From Acidobacteriota bacterium (GTDB taxonomy: Bacteria > Acidobacteriota > Terriglobia > Terriglobales > Acidobacteriaceae), in contig QIAP01000042.1 of NCBI GenBank assembly GCA_003225075.1, positions 26,190-90,189 on the forward strand: DNA of 64,000 nt, given 5' to 3'. Positions 19,079-28,821 of this stretch are shown here, one piece after another. A model generated the notes under the pieces. The model ran no database searches. It was given only the letters and a program-made list of their open reading frames with translations, and had not been told where the DNA came from. The position numbers and the translations under genes were made by a program. Position 1 is the first letter of the stretch. Every line of letters starts with the position of its first letter.

Positions 19079-20200
19079 CTACACACTCTCAAACGTCATA
19101 CGGAAGAACGAGGCGAGCTGCCAGCCGTCCATATATTTGTAAGGGGTCTCACCGGTGGTGTAGTGGCCACAAGGCAGCACAACAACTTTGTGACCAAGAT
19201 TGCGGCTTTTGAATTCAGCTACTACCTGCCTTGAGAATTCCGGCAGGAAAGTCATATCGTACTTGGCGTAGACGATAAGCGACTTCTTTGGAAAGCGTGC
19301 GAATTTATCGAAGTACACCATGGGGCTGATCGCAAGCCAGAGGCCCCGCAATCGATCCAGGTCAATTTGTGGTTCAAGTCCTTCTCGGACATGCCGCGTC
19401 GTCTGGCCGTGCCAGGCCACATCAGCAAAATATGTAGAGGCATGATTGAATGCGGCAACCTGAATACGAGGATCGTGCGCCGATGCGATGAACGCACAGC
19501 AGGAACCCAGGCTGGTACCCACGATCCCGAGCCGGTTGTATCCCTGCTGCTCCAGCCAATCCAGGCAGCAGCGGGTATCCACCACGCCCTGGCGAACGGC
19601 ATCCAGCGTGCGACCGATGTTTGCGGACACAGCGTAATCCGCGCGCCTGATTTCAGCCGGCATGCGGATATCGTGGTACGGCAAGCTCAGGCGTAACACT
19701 GCGACGCCAAGCCAGTTCAGTACGCGACAGAGACTTGTGTAGGCAATTGCGTCGGAGTTCCAGTGTGGCAACAACACGACGGCCCGGCGGCCGCGCGCTG
19801 GAAACCAGCGGGCATTCGCTAGATTATTTTCTGGAAATGGAGTGCGCACCGGCGATGTAAAACGCAGGAACTCGGAATTGGTTCCACGCACCTTGGCTTC
19901 GAGCTTCGCATCGGGAACTTCTCGCGTGCTGAACACCCGTACCTCGCGCCGGTCCAGACGAAAGTCCGACGGCTCGCGGTAGGAATAGAATTCGTCGCTA
20001 TCGGCGATGATTCTCTGGTTATATTCAGAAAAGAATCTTTCCGGATTGCCCGGCACCTGCCCTGCGGGAAGTCCGTTGCGACACGGCCAGTCGGCAGCCC
20101 ACTCCACTCCCCATTCCAAGGGACGCACGATGCGGTTGTTGTCCAGCGACGTGAGGCGACTTTCCCAGTCGTACATCCACTGTGCGTAACGAGTGCGCAT
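19079..20200 (-). CDS. Alpha/beta hydrolase
   Basis: A 373-residue alpha/beta hydrolase. The nucleophile elbow is GIVGTSLGSCCA with Ser in G-T-S-L-G; the acid is probably in YAKYDMTFLPEF and the His in LPCGHYTTGE. An oxyanion-side strand ends in LLPHWNSDA. The order resembles the ABHD18 group, but this is from memory. Start: ATG at 20200 (MRTRYAQWMYDWESRL); the frame runs to 20272 but the extra residues are not family-like. It has no signal peptide, so it is probably cytoplasmic. It lies between alr and the GNAT gene, 33 bases from the latter, and the substrate is unknown. Confidence 0.8.
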   Translation of the reverse strand: MRTRYAQWMYDWESRLTSLDNNRIVRPLEWGVEWAADWPCRNGLPAGQVPGNPERFFSEYNQRIIADSDEFYSYREPSDFRLDRREVRVFSTREVPDAKLEAKVRGTNSEFLRFTSPVRTPFPENNLANARWFPARGRRAVVLLPHWNSDAIAYTSLCRVLNWLGVAVLRLSLPYHDIRMPAEIRRADYAVSANIGRTLDAVRQGVVDTRCCLDWLEQQGYNRLGIVGTSLGSCCAFIASAHDPRIQVAAFNHASTYFADVAWHGQTTRHVREGLEPQIDLDRLRGLWLAISPMVYFDKFARFPKKSLIVYAKYDMTFLPEFSRQVVAEFKSRNLGHKVVVLPCGHYTTGETPYKYMDGWQLASFFRMTFESV

Positions 20201-20326
20201 GAGTCTATTGAAATATAGCAAAGGCGCAGCCTGAAGTTCAGGTTGGCAACAGCGAAATGCAGCTATGAGCATTCAGCACTGAACATTCGGCCACCAAGCG
20301 GAAGGCCGAGTCGTGGCTGCCAAGTA

Positions 20327-21502
20327 TTAGCTGCTGTATCTTCTCGGCACTCTTTTCGAGATATTACAGAGAATTTCGTACGGGACAGTGTTAGCGAGAG
20401 TGGCGTGCTCAACGGCATCAACCGATAGACCACCCGCTGACCCCAGCAGAATCACCTCGTCTCCGACGGCGATCCCATTGATCCCGGTTACATCCACCAG
20501 GGTTAAGTCCATCGAAATGCGGCCTACAATCGGAGCGTAGTGTCCCCGCACGATTACCCGTCCCCGGGATGAAAGTTGCCGGTTGAGACCGTCGGCGTAA
20601 CCTACCGGAAGCACCGCGATATGAGCCGGGGCCTTCGTGACATAGGTTCCCCCGTACCCCAAGGGCTGGTTGGCCTGCACGTCACGAAGAGAAAGAATGC
20701 GAGTCTTCCATGTGAGCACGGGCGTGATGGCGAGATGGGTGTTATTGTTCACTTCCTTTGCCGGACGCTGGAACGGAAGGTGGTAACCGTAGAGCGCAAT
20801 TCCGGGCCGCACCATATTATTCCAGGTTTCTCTACGCGCGATGATCGATCCGGTGTTTGCCACGTGAACAAATTCCGGCGCCAGTCCGGCTGACCGCACA
20901 ATGCTGCGGGCTTGCTCGAAAGCCTTGAGTTGCTTTTCGACAGAGTCAGAGTCCAGTGCTTCGGAGGAAGCGAGATGAGTGGAGAGTCCTTCGAACCTTA
21001 GGTGTTGGGCTGAACGAAGGGCAGAACAAATTGCCGGCAAGTCGGACAACGCCACGCCCAATCGTCCCATGCCGGTATCCACTTTGAGATGGACAGGCTG
21101 CCTGGAGACGCCAAGAGTAGATGCCGCTTTCTCCATCAACTCGACCTGCCATGCTTCCCAGATAATCGGGGTCAGATGGAGGCGAATAAGTTCTTCCTCT
21201 TCGCCTCTCCAGAAGCCGGTCATCAGCAGCATGCGACCGGTTATGCCCGCCTCGCGCAGCGGAATCGCTTCATCCAGCGAGGTCACTCCAAACCATTTCG
21301 CGCCTTCCGATTCGAGGGCACGAGCACACTCCAGGGAGCCGTGTCCGTAGGCATGAGCCTTTACCACGGCGCAGACGTTTACCGCGCTACCCACATGCAG
21401 CTGAAGGGTGCGGAAATTTTGCCGCAACTGAGCTAGCGAGACTTCGGCCCAGGTTGGCCGCGTCGCGCTGCGGATTACTGGTTCCGCAATTGTGCCGATC
21501 AT
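20327..21502 (-). CDS. alr: Alanine racemase
   Basis: Makes D-alanine for peptidoglycan. The 391-residue protein has the PLP lysine in the signature VVKAHAYGHG, the barrel segments KVDTGMGRLG and FVHVANTGSI, GYGGTYV and PVGYADGLNR, and the C-terminal domain landmark VGRISMDLTLVDVT. The length is normal for the family. It follows the TonB gene by 85 bases on the same strand. Confidence 0.95.
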   Translation of the reverse strand: MIGTIAEPVIRSATRPTWAEVSLAQLRQNFRTLQLHVGSAVNVCAVVKAHAYGHGSLECARALESEGAKWFGVTSLDEAIPLREAGITGRMLLMTGFWRGEEEELIRLHLTPIIWEAWQVELMEKAASTLGVSRQPVHLKVDTGMGRLGVALSDLPAICSALRSAQHLRFEGLSTHLASSEALDSDSVEKQLKAFEQARSIVRSAGLAPEFVHVANTGSIIARRETWNNMVRPGIALYGYHLPFQRPAKEVNNNTHLAITPVLTWKTRILSLRDVQANQPLGYGGTYVTKAPAHIAVLPVGYADGLNRQLSSRGRVIVRGHYAPIVGRISMDLTLVDVTGINGIAVGDEVILLGSAGGLSVDAVEHATLANTVPYEILCNISKRVPRRYSS

Positions 21503-21587
21503 TGTTTATCAATTATATCGGCTGATGATTTTGCCTCCGAGTTACGAGAGTGTGACACGCTTCCAGCCAACGTCATCAGCTTTCCGT

Positions 21588-22325
21588 CTATCCTCCAGCC
21601 AGAATGAAATTGACCGTGACCTGCGTCTCTACTTCAACCGGTTCACCGTTAAGGTAGTACGGACGGTAGCGCCATTGGGAAACTGCGTCCATTGCAGCCT
21701 TGACCAGCATGGGATGTCCGCCGAGCACTCGCAAATTTTCAATGCTGCCATTTTTGCTGATGAGGGCTCGGATCACCACCGCGCCCTGAATCCGCGCTGC
21801 CTTTGCAGCAAGCGGGTATTCGGGCTGAACTTTGTGGATGAGGTTGCCCTCCATCATGCGGGATACGCGAAGCGGATGGGGAGCGGGCGGTGGAGGGGTC
21901 GCGACAGCAATTGAGTTCGCGATCGAATTAATTATTCCATGCGACCTCGGATCGCCGGTGCCGCCGGGCACGCCCATGTCATCGAGGTTCACTTGAGGTG
22001 GAGCGACCTCCTCGGCAATCATCCCTATGTCGTGAGGAATTTCACGAGGCGGGATGAGCACACCATGATCCAAGTTGCTCTGCGCCGCGTTCGCGTACCG
22101 CGCCTGAGAACGCACAGCCGGCGCGGGAGGTGGTTGAGGAACATCCAGGGGTGCAAAACTGCGAAGTTGCGGAAGTCCTTGCGTGTAGATCAGCGGCAAG
22201 ACGAGGAGCAAACTGATGCCAAATGCTTGCAATGCGAACGAGAACAGCGTAGTCCAACCCCGGTGCGAACGATTGTCCCATGAACCAGGGGCCCAGTGAG
22301 ATTCCAGCAGGCTGTCGGAGAACAT
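21588..22325 (-). CDS. TonB family protein
   Basis: A 245-residue energy transducer. A cytoplasmic N-terminus is followed by one membrane helix (about residues 27-48, FSFALQAFGISLLLVLPLIY), a Pro-rich periplasmic linker (PLDVPQPPPAPAV) and a TonB C-terminal domain (YPLAAKAARIQGAVVIRALI, then RYRPYYLNGEPVEVETQVTV). TonB proteins pass proton-motive energy from ExbBD to outer-membrane receptors. No exbB or exbD lies next to it. Confidence 0.88.
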   Translation of the reverse strand: MFSDSLLESHWAPGSWDNRSHRGWTTLFSFALQAFGISLLLVLPLIYTQGLPQLRSFAPLDVPQPPPAPAVRSQARYANAAQSNLDHGVLIPPREIPHDIGMIAEEVAPPQVNLDDMGVPGGTGDPRSHGIINSIANSIAVATPPPPAPHPLRVSRMMEGNLIHKVQPEYPLAAKAARIQGAVVIRALISKNGSIENLRVLGGHPMLVKAAMDAVSQWRYRPYYLNGEPVEVETQVTVNFILAGG

Positions 22326-22411
22326 GGTGTGCTCCTGAGTTACTCGCGGATATTTCTTCTGCGGATATCTCTACAGACACCACCAGTCTGCGGTCGTCGA
22401 AGAAACAGCAA

Positions 22412-22442
22412 ATAAAAAAGGCCACGCGCGAGCGTGGCCTTT
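22412..22442 (-). terminator. Intrinsic terminator of the OmpH-like gene
   Basis: GGCCACGC (22420-22427) pairs with GCGTGGCC (22432-22439) around GCGA, and on the minus strand the stem is followed by TTTTTT. It lies 37 bases past the stop at 22479, so it ends the bamA-ompH transcription unit. Confidence 0.85.
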
Positions 22443-22478
22443 GGGAACTTTCGCGGCACCTAAGGTGTCGCGAGCAAT

Positions 22479-23225
22479 CTATTTCGGAGGCGAGGTGGTC
22501 TGGGGCTTGCTGGGTGGCGGAGTAGCAGGCTTGGTCGTGCTGCCAGCCGGCCTCGTGCTTCCGGTTCCGGTGGGTCTGGCTGCCCCGGAGCTTGTTGAGG
22601 CGGGCACATTGGACTGCGCATTGTAGGCATCCACCACCGGCTTGGTCACATCGACGGCCTGGCTCTGCCAGACCACGGGTCCCTGCGGCCAGGGTTGCGA
22701 AGTATCGATGATGACGCCAAAGCCGTTGTCGCCCGCGTACTTTACGAGCACCGGCGCTATCTTCTGGAGGATGCGCTGCGCAATTTCGTTCTGCTGCCCC
22801 TGCGCCTCTTCCTGGGCATCTTGGCGGACGCGCTCGAATGTTTTCTTCTTCTGCTCGATCTGCTTGACCAGGTTGGCCCGCGTTTGATCGTTCAGCTTAT
22901 CACTCTGAGTGTTGAGTTGCTTTTGCAGGCTCTCGAGCTCGTCGTTCATGCCCTTCAACTCGGCCTGCTTTGGCTCCAGCTTCTTGCTGAGAGTTTCAAA
23001 ATCTCGGCGACCCTCATTGGTGGCGAAGATGGCCTGCTCAATGTTGATTGTCCCCACCTTGGTACCGGTGGTGCCGGTTACAGAAGGTGCAGAAGGAACC
23101 GCAGCCGGAGATGCCGCGGGTGGTGATGCCGGGGCCGGAGAAGCTGCCGCAGCGTTGGTTTGAGCCAATGCGCCCAGGGAAACGGCGAAAGTGGCCAGAA
23201 GAATTTGCGCAAACTTACTTGTCAT
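22479..23225 (-). CDS. OmpH/Skp family periplasmic chaperone
   Basis: A 248-residue periplasmic chaperone of the Skp/OmpH family, which holds unfolded outer-membrane proteins on the way to BamA. A signal peptide ends near GALAQTNA; an Ala/Pro/Ser-rich linker follows, then KVGTINIEQAIFATNEGRRD, a long coiled coil (about residues 75-155, LKGMNDELESLQKQLN), and the second half of the beta body (GFGVIIDTSQPW). The last 45 residues are a Pro/Thr/Ser-rich tail not found in typical Skp. It follows bamA on the same strand, the usual pairing. Confidence 0.9.
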   Translation of the reverse strand: MTSKFAQILLATFAVSLGALAQTNAAAASPAPASPPAASPAAVPSAPSVTGTTGTKVGTINIEQAIFATNEGRRDFETLSKKLEPKQAELKGMNDELESLQKQLNTQSDKLNDQTRANLVKQIEQKKKTFERVRQDAQEEAQGQQNEIAQRILQKIAPVLVKYAGDNGFGVIIDTSQPWPQGPVVWQSQAVDVTKPVVDAYNAQSNVPASTSSGAARPTGTGSTRPAGSTTKPATPPPSKPQTTSPPK

Positions 23226-23519
23226 CGGATCGTTTGTACTCCTTGGAGAATGTTTCCAGAAATTACACAGAATGTCGTCCCCCAGGCAACGCTGGGCCCT
23301 GCCACAAGGTCTACCTGGCCGTTAATCTGACGTTCGCTGCAAGCGAGGAAGGTGAACCGGATCTCCCAGCTCGGCACGCCGAACGTGATGGCGTGAAGAC
23401 CACCCCTATGCTTTCCAGTTTTCAGGGTGTAGATACTCGCATTATACGGATAGCTTTGGCTGAGCGCAAACCGCCGCGCCCGAACCACCCTCCTTTAAAC
23501 GGCGGCTAACAGGCATTCT

Positions 23520-26483
23520 TCAGAATGTGGTCGCAACTGAAAACCGGAATGTCTTGCGCGGCTCGCGTAACGTAAAGTTCCCCGCTAAAGACTGGACGGC
23601 CTCCAGGAAGGTAAAATCGCCAGCCGCACCCGCCGGAAACATGTCGCGGGTAATCGGAACCGGTGAAGATGTGGTGGTATTCAGCCGCAGCGCATTGTAT
23701 GCCCAATAAATCCGGAAGGGCGCATTGATGATGGGCAACATTACCTGCAATTCCAGACCGGTAGACATGCGCGGAGTCCAATTGGTGCCGGCAACCGGCT
23801 TCAGAAACTGCGAGAAACTCATGCGTTGGCCCCCAACGCAGTTCAGACCGACATCCAGTGTGGGACAACCGAAGATCGTATTGTTGATGTCACTCAACTG
23901 TCCTGAATTGATGCGCAATTGCGAAGTCCGAAGGATCGGATTTATGCCCGTGTCCAGGAACGGAGCTAAGGCGACCGGCCCGACGATAGTGATGCGGTAT
24001 TCGAGGTTGCCCACGAGACTCATATCGCCGCCGGGGAAGACCAGTCTTTCGGTCGGAATGGGGATAGTGTAAGCACCCCGGCGCGGGTTACTGGGATCCT
24101 TGGGGACAACCGTGCCATCTGGATTCGTCAAGCTAATGACCGCCTTGTCGGGCAAAAATGCGATCGGCGAAACCGAGCGAATGTCGAAGCCACGCAGATC
24201 ATTTTCGCCACCCAAGTAGAAACGTTCAAAAGGTGGCGCTACCAAGCCACCGTACCCGGTCATGAATGAACCCTGAACATTGAAACCGATGGCATTGCGG
24301 CGCTTCTGCATCGGAATGAACTGCTTGTACTGCACGATGGGCCGCAGTGACTTCACGGTTCCCCCAATGCCGCTGATCTCGCCGCCGAGGAAGAGGCTGT
24401 GTCCGGTCTTGGGGGCATATGGACTATCAATTGAGCTAAACGAAAAACTGGGGACAATCTTGCTGGTGATGATACCGGTGAGCGAGTTTGGACCGGAGAT
24501 TCCACGAAAGGCCAGGTTCTGGAAAAGAATCTTGGACGCGTCGCTCACTGCCACCAGCGAAGATCGATCAAGCGAGTAACTGATACCCACGCGTTTGAAG
24601 GAGTGATGCAGCGGGTAGCTGACAGACGTGGAGAAGCCGGTGCTGGACTGCGTGTAGTTCTGTAGGTTCTGTAAAAATGGAGAGGGAAGGTTGAGCCTCT
24701 GACCGGACAAAATGGAAAGTTGCTGCGCTTGATCGAAGTTGAATCTTCGGGTGTAGACCGTGAAGCCGAGCTGTAGCGGCCGATCAAACATATAGGGCTC
24801 AGTAAAGCCAAACATCAAGTCGCGCTGACGGTTACCCAGGCTGGCTTGTACCTGCAGAGTCTCGCCTAAACCTAGAAAATTGTTGGTGGAATAGCTGATA
24901 CCCACAAACGCCCCGGAAAGGCCGCTGACTCCTCCCTGAAGGCCAATCTGATTCTTTCCTTTTTCTTTGACTTTGAGCGTCAGGTCAACCCTGCCATTCT
25001 TTTCGTCCAGTTTGCGTTCCGTGGTATTGGGATCGTCAGGCTTCAGCGGCTCGAAGTACCCCAGTTGGTTGAGCCGTAGCAAGCTGAGCTCCCAGTACCG
25101 CGAGTTGTAGACCTGGCCCTCTTCCAACGCAATTTCGCGGCGGATAACTTTGTCACGCGTAGTCGTGTTGCCCTGAAATTCGATGCGGCGAACGTAGAAC
25201 TGCTTGCCCTCATCCACATCGATATCGAGGGTGATCAGTTTCTTTTCATCATCAAATTTGGTATCGGGAACGGATGTAAAGTTGATGTATCCCTGTTCGC
25301 CGTATACCTTCCGTAGGTTTTCCAGGCCTTTTGCAACTTTCTCGCGGCTGAAGATTTCGCCGTCTTTTATGGGGAACAGGCCGCGCAGGGCGGCGGTGTT
25401 CGATACCGCTTTATTGTGCTTGAACGTGATCCTGGCCAGGCGATAGCGATCTCCTTCCTCGATGGGAATGGTGATATCAACTGCTTTGCCGGGTCCTTTC
25501 TGCACCAGTGGGATGTGAAATCCGGTATGTCCGGTATCGTGAATTTCCGTCTTTGGATTTTCCACCAGCACCTTGAAGTATCCACGATTCTGGTACTCAG
25601 CCCGGACGCGCTCCACATCTTCGTCCAGTTTGGTTGCGTCGTAGGTTTTTGAGAACAGATTTTCCAGAAAAATCGAGTGCGGGATTCCGATCGGCCGCAA
25701 GTTCTTCATCGCTGCGCGAAGGGTACGGGTCTTTACGTGCTTGTTACCTACGAAAGTAATCTTGCCGACTTTGACTTTAGCTCCCTCCCTGACCACGAAG
25801 GTAAGGCCGACCGCAGCCGGCGGAATGGGACGTACCTCGGTGCGAATGGTGGCGAACTGACGCCCGTGTTCCGCCAGCAGATCTTTAATCGCGACTTCCG
25901 CTTTTTTCACTCGAGTCGGGTCATACTGGCTTTCGACCGACAGTCCGACTTTGCGCTCCTTAAAGCGATCGAGAACGTCGCTGGTCGAGACCGAGCTCAG
26001 GCCCACGTAATTGATTTCGCGAATGGTGGGCCGTTCTTTGACGTAGACGTGAATGATCCAACCTTTGGCCGTCTGCTCACGTTCGAATCGGATGTCCTCG
26101 AAGTATCCTGTATTCCACAGTGAATTGAAGTCACGCTCCAGCGCTGCGGCGTCATAAATGTCACCCGGCTTTGTAAAGATGCGGGCTCTGATGGTGTCCG
26201 CAGGAATGCGCCGGTTGCCGCTGACATCAATCTTGGAGATGACGTCCTGTTGTGCCCAACCTCGAGCGGAAAGCACCGCGACGACGAGGAACAAACAGAT
26301 CGTGGGGACGATCCAAGTGAACCGGTTCGGCTTGCGCCAAATTCTTGTAAATAAAGAAAATAGGAAGAACCAGCCTGGGACCAAGCTGGAACGGGCGTGC
26401 CCGCTCTTCGTGACGACAGGGCTATCCTGATGAGAACGAAGAATCGCCACTACCTCAGTCTCTGGGATGATGGAAAACCGCAA
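23520..26483 (-). CDS. bamA: Outer membrane protein assembly factor BamA
   Basis: The central outer-membrane beta-barrel insertase. The 987-residue frame starts with about 70 residues before a hydrophobic segment (TWIVPTICLFLVVAVLSA) and ARGWAQQD, which is probably the signal peptide end; the true start may be downstream of 26483 but no ATG is available. Five POTRA-like repeats follow, for example ISKIDVSGNRRIPADTIRAR, KITFVGNKHVKTRTL and RRIEFQGNTTTRDKVIRREI, then the 16-strand barrel. The barrel has the family-specific FERFYLGGENDLRGFDIRSV (RGF-type loop), and the C-terminus ends KTFRFSVATTF with the terminal aromatic residue of outer-membrane proteins. The ompH-like gene lies downstream after 294 bases. 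Confidence 0.95.
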   Translation of the reverse strand: MRFSIIPETEVVAILRSHQDSPVVTKSGHARSSLVPGWFFLFSLFTRIWRKPNRFTWIVPTICLFLVVAVLSARGWAQQDVISKIDVSGNRRIPADTIRARIFTKPGDIYDAAALERDFNSLWNTGYFEDIRFEREQTAKGWIIHVYVKERPTIREINYVGLSSVSTSDVLDRFKERKVGLSVESQYDPTRVKKAEVAIKDLLAEHGRQFATIRTEVRPIPPAAVGLTFVVREGAKVKVGKITFVGNKHVKTRTLRAAMKNLRPIGIPHSIFLENLFSKTYDATKLDEDVERVRAEYQNRGYFKVLVENPKTEIHDTGHTGFHIPLVQKGPGKAVDITIPIEEGDRYRLARITFKHNKAVSNTAALRGLFPIKDGEIFSREKVAKGLENLRKVYGEQGYINFTSVPDTKFDDEKKLITLDIDVDEGKQFYVRRIEFQGNTTTRDKVIRREIALEEGQVYNSRYWELSLLRLNQLGYFEPLKPDDPNTTERKLDEKNGRVDLTLKVKEKGKNQIGLQGGVSGLSGAFVGISYSTNNFLGLGETLQVQASLGNRQRDLMFGFTEPYMFDRPLQLGFTVYTRRFNFDQAQQLSILSGQRLNLPSPFLQNLQNYTQSSTGFSTSVSYPLHHSFKRVGISYSLDRSSLVAVSDASKILFQNLAFRGISGPNSLTGIITSKIVPSFSFSSIDSPYAPKTGHSLFLGGEISGIGGTVKSLRPIVQYKQFIPMQKRRNAIGFNVQGSFMTGYGGLVAPPFERFYLGGENDLRGFDIRSVSPIAFLPDKAVISLTNPDGTVVPKDPSNPRRGAYTIPIPTERLVFPGGDMSLVGNLEYRITIVGPVALAPFLDTGINPILRTSQLRINSGQLSDINNTIFGCPTLDVGLNCVGGQRMSFSQFLKPVAGTNWTPRMSTGLELQVMLPIINAPFRIYWAYNALRLNTTTSSPVPITRDMFPAGAAGDFTFLEAVQSLAGNFTLREPRKTFRFSVATTF

Positions 26484-26534
26484 TTATACGGTAGAGCACT
26501 ACGGAGCGTCCAAGAAGGCAGCCTTCAGCTCGAT

Positions 26535-28709
26535 TCAGGCGGCTGGCTTTTTTAGCTCCACCTCAACCAAGACGGAATAAAACGTGGCCGAGTTGCCCAT
26601 GTCGGTAAGTTTTTCCGAAGTGAGGACGTTAATGTTACGGTTTCCGGGTGTCAGCTTCGCCCAGTTGAGGTGTGCGGAGACGACTCCCGGTTGAACTGCG
26701 CCGTCCACGCGCGCCTTTAGGACGATTTCGCCACGCTTGTTGAAGACCCGGACCCTGTCCCCATCCGCGATGCCTCTTGCTCGCGCGTCGGCGCCATTGA
26801 GTTCCAATAATCCTGGCTCCTCCATTTGCTGTATCGAGGGCAGGTTGGAGAAAGTTGAGTTTAGAAAATTGTCCGCCTTGCGGGCCAGCAACTCCAGCGG
26901 AAACGCCTTCGCATGCTCGCCATGACGCGATTCGTCAGGCGGAAGAAACGCCGCCACGGGATCAAGGCCCTGTGCCTTGAGGCGCTCGTTGTAAAGCTCA
27001 GCTTTACCGCTTGGCGTGCGGAAGTTACCTTGAGCGAAGGGAAGGAAAGGATTGTGTTGTGTGGCGCGGGCGCCCTCGCCGTTTGCTTTTTCAAAGCCAG
27101 GGTTAGATTGCCTGGCAGCGCCGAAATTCAGCCTCACATGCTTTTCCCGTGCTAGCCGCTCGCGCTCAACCCCCGCCAGCCAGGGATCGTCTGAACCCAG
27201 CGCCAGGTCGATCATCTCGTCCACAGTTTCGCGGAAGCAATCCTCCTGGAAGCCCATTCGCTGAGCCAATGCCCGGAATACTTCCACATTCGAGCGGCAC
27301 TCGCCAAGCGGTTCAATGGCCTGGTCGGAAATCTGCAGGTAATAATGTCCATAGGCCGTCTGCAGATCTTTATGCTCGAAAAATGTGGTCGCTGGTAGAA
27401 CGATGTCGGCGTAATCGGTGGTATCGGTTAAGAATTGTTCGTGGACCACGGTGAATAGATCGGAACGGTGCAGGCCGCGGACGACATCGTTGTGATTGGG
27501 GCAAACAGCCGCGGGGTTTGAATTGTAGACAAACAACGCTTTGACGGGCGGGTTGTCGAGTGCGTTCAGCGACTTTCCGAGTTCAACCATGTTCACGGTG
27601 CGCGCCGAACGGCCTAGCGATTCCTGCATCAGGTTCTCGCGTTGCAAAGCCTCACGGTTCAATCCGTACGCACCGCTGGTGGATAGTTGAAGTCCGCCTC
27701 CGGCTTGCTGCCACGATCCTGTGATGCAAGGCAGCATAGCGATAGTGCGAGTTGACATGCCGCCACACTCAGAGCGCTGCACACCATAATTCACTCGGAC
27801 CACCGCAGGCCGCGTAGTTGCGTACTCCCGCGCGAGTTTGACGATATCTGTCGCTGGAATACCAGTCCATTGTGCCGCACGCTCCGGCGGATACTCCTGC
27901 ACTTTGGCGCGAAGTTGTTCGAAGCCGAGTGTGTATCTGGCGACATAATCCGCATCAAAGAGATGCTCGTTGATAATGACGTGCATCATGGCGAGCGCCA
28001 GGGCGGCATCCGTGCCAGGATTAATCGGAAGATACCAATCAGCGCATCGCGCGGTGCGCGTACGATAGGGATCGATGACGACCAGCTTCGCACCCACGCG
28101 CCTCGCTTCCGCAATAAACGGCCACAGGTGGACGTTGTTGCCATGAATGTTGGCGCCCCACGCAATGATGTAGCGAGAATCGCGGAACTGCTCCGGTTCG
28201 GTGCCCAGCTTCACGCCGATAACCGACTTCAGTCCCTCTTCCCCCGCCATGGAGCAAATGGTGCGGTCGAGTTGGGATGCGCCCAGGCGGTGAAAGAAAC
28301 GCCGATCCATGGAAGCGCCGTTCAAAACCGCGAGCGTGCCACCGTAGGAATACGGCAGAATAGCCTCGGCGCCATATTCTGCGACGATCGTTCTAAAGCG
28401 AGAAGCGATTTCGTCGAGAGCTTCGTCCCACGTGATGCGTTTGAAAGCTGGTGTCGATCCTGGGCCTGGGAAATTGCCTGCTTTGACCTCGGGTCCCTTC
28501 GGCAGCACCCGCCGCATCGGATACAACACACGTTCCGGCGAATACACCCGGTCGAGATACTTCGCCACTTTGCCGCAGAGAAAGCCGCGCGTGATGGGAT
28601 GGGCAGGGTCGCCCTGAATCTTCGTGGCCAGCCCATTTTCAACCGTGATCAGAACTCCGCAAGCATCAGGACAGTCGTGCGGGCACGCGGCGTGGACAAC
28701 CTTCTTCAT
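26535..28709 (-). CDS. Molybdopterin-dependent oxidoreductase
   Basis: A 724-residue catalytic subunit of the DMSO-reductase superfamily. The N-terminal 4Fe-4S motif is HAACPHDCPDACGVL with the fourth Cys in GFLCGKVAKY. Molybdopterin-binding segments include YIIAWGANIHGNNVHLW, VVIDPYRTRTA and RVNYGVQRSECGG; the C-terminal molybdopterin-dinucleotide domain has LLELNGADARARGIADGDRV. No twin-arginine signal is present, so it is probably cytoplasmic. The substrate cannot be fixed: formate dehydrogenase-like and sulfur- or N-oxide reductases share this layout. No electron-transfer subunit lies next to it. The position after frr seems incidental. Confidence 0.85.
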   Translation of the reverse strand: MKKVVHAACPHDCPDACGVLITVENGLATKIQGDPAHPITRGFLCGKVAKYLDRVYSPERVLYPMRRVLPKGPEVKAGNFPGPGSTPAFKRITWDEALDEIASRFRTIVAEYGAEAILPYSYGGTLAVLNGASMDRRFFHRLGASQLDRTICSMAGEEGLKSVIGVKLGTEPEQFRDSRYIIAWGANIHGNNVHLWPFIAEARRVGAKLVVIDPYRTRTARCADWYLPINPGTDAALALAMMHVIINEHLFDADYVARYTLGFEQLRAKVQEYPPERAAQWTGIPATDIVKLAREYATTRPAVVRVNYGVQRSECGGMSTRTIAMLPCITGSWQQAGGGLQLSTSGAYGLNREALQRENLMQESLGRSARTVNMVELGKSLNALDNPPVKALFVYNSNPAAVCPNHNDVVRGLHRSDLFTVVHEQFLTDTTDYADIVLPATTFFEHKDLQTAYGHYYLQISDQAIEPLGECRSNVEVFRALAQRMGFQEDCFRETVDEMIDLALGSDDPWLAGVERERLAREKHVRLNFGAARQSNPGFEKANGEGARATQHNPFLPFAQGNFRTPSGKAELYNERLKAQGLDPVAAFLPPDESRHGEHAKAFPLELLARKADNFLNSTFSNLPSIQQMEEPGLLELNGADARARGIADGDRVRVFNKRGEIVLKARVDGAVQPGVVSAHLNWAKLTPGNRNINVLTSEKLTDMGNSATFYSVLVEVELKKPAA

Positions 28710-28736
28710 GATTAGCGATTATAGATTCATTTATGC

Positions 28737-28762
28737 CACAGAGACACGGAGGCACAGAGGAA
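28737..28762 (+). repeat. CACAGAG-type intergenic repeat
   Basis: CCACAGAGACACGGAGGC followed by ACAGAGGA is a copy of the unit found as an inverted pair at 10558-10637. It lies between frr and the molybdopterin enzyme gene. Confidence 0.5.
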
Positions 28763-28821
28763 TTCAGATCTTGTCTTTAAAAGCACCAGGTTTCAGGAGG
28801 GTTAAACCAGCGCGCACTCTT

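Noticed and set aside
23222..23488. Minus-strand frame of 88 residues between ompH and bamA
   Set aside because: No homology, no good ribosome binding site and a composition unlike the neighbours; treated as chance.
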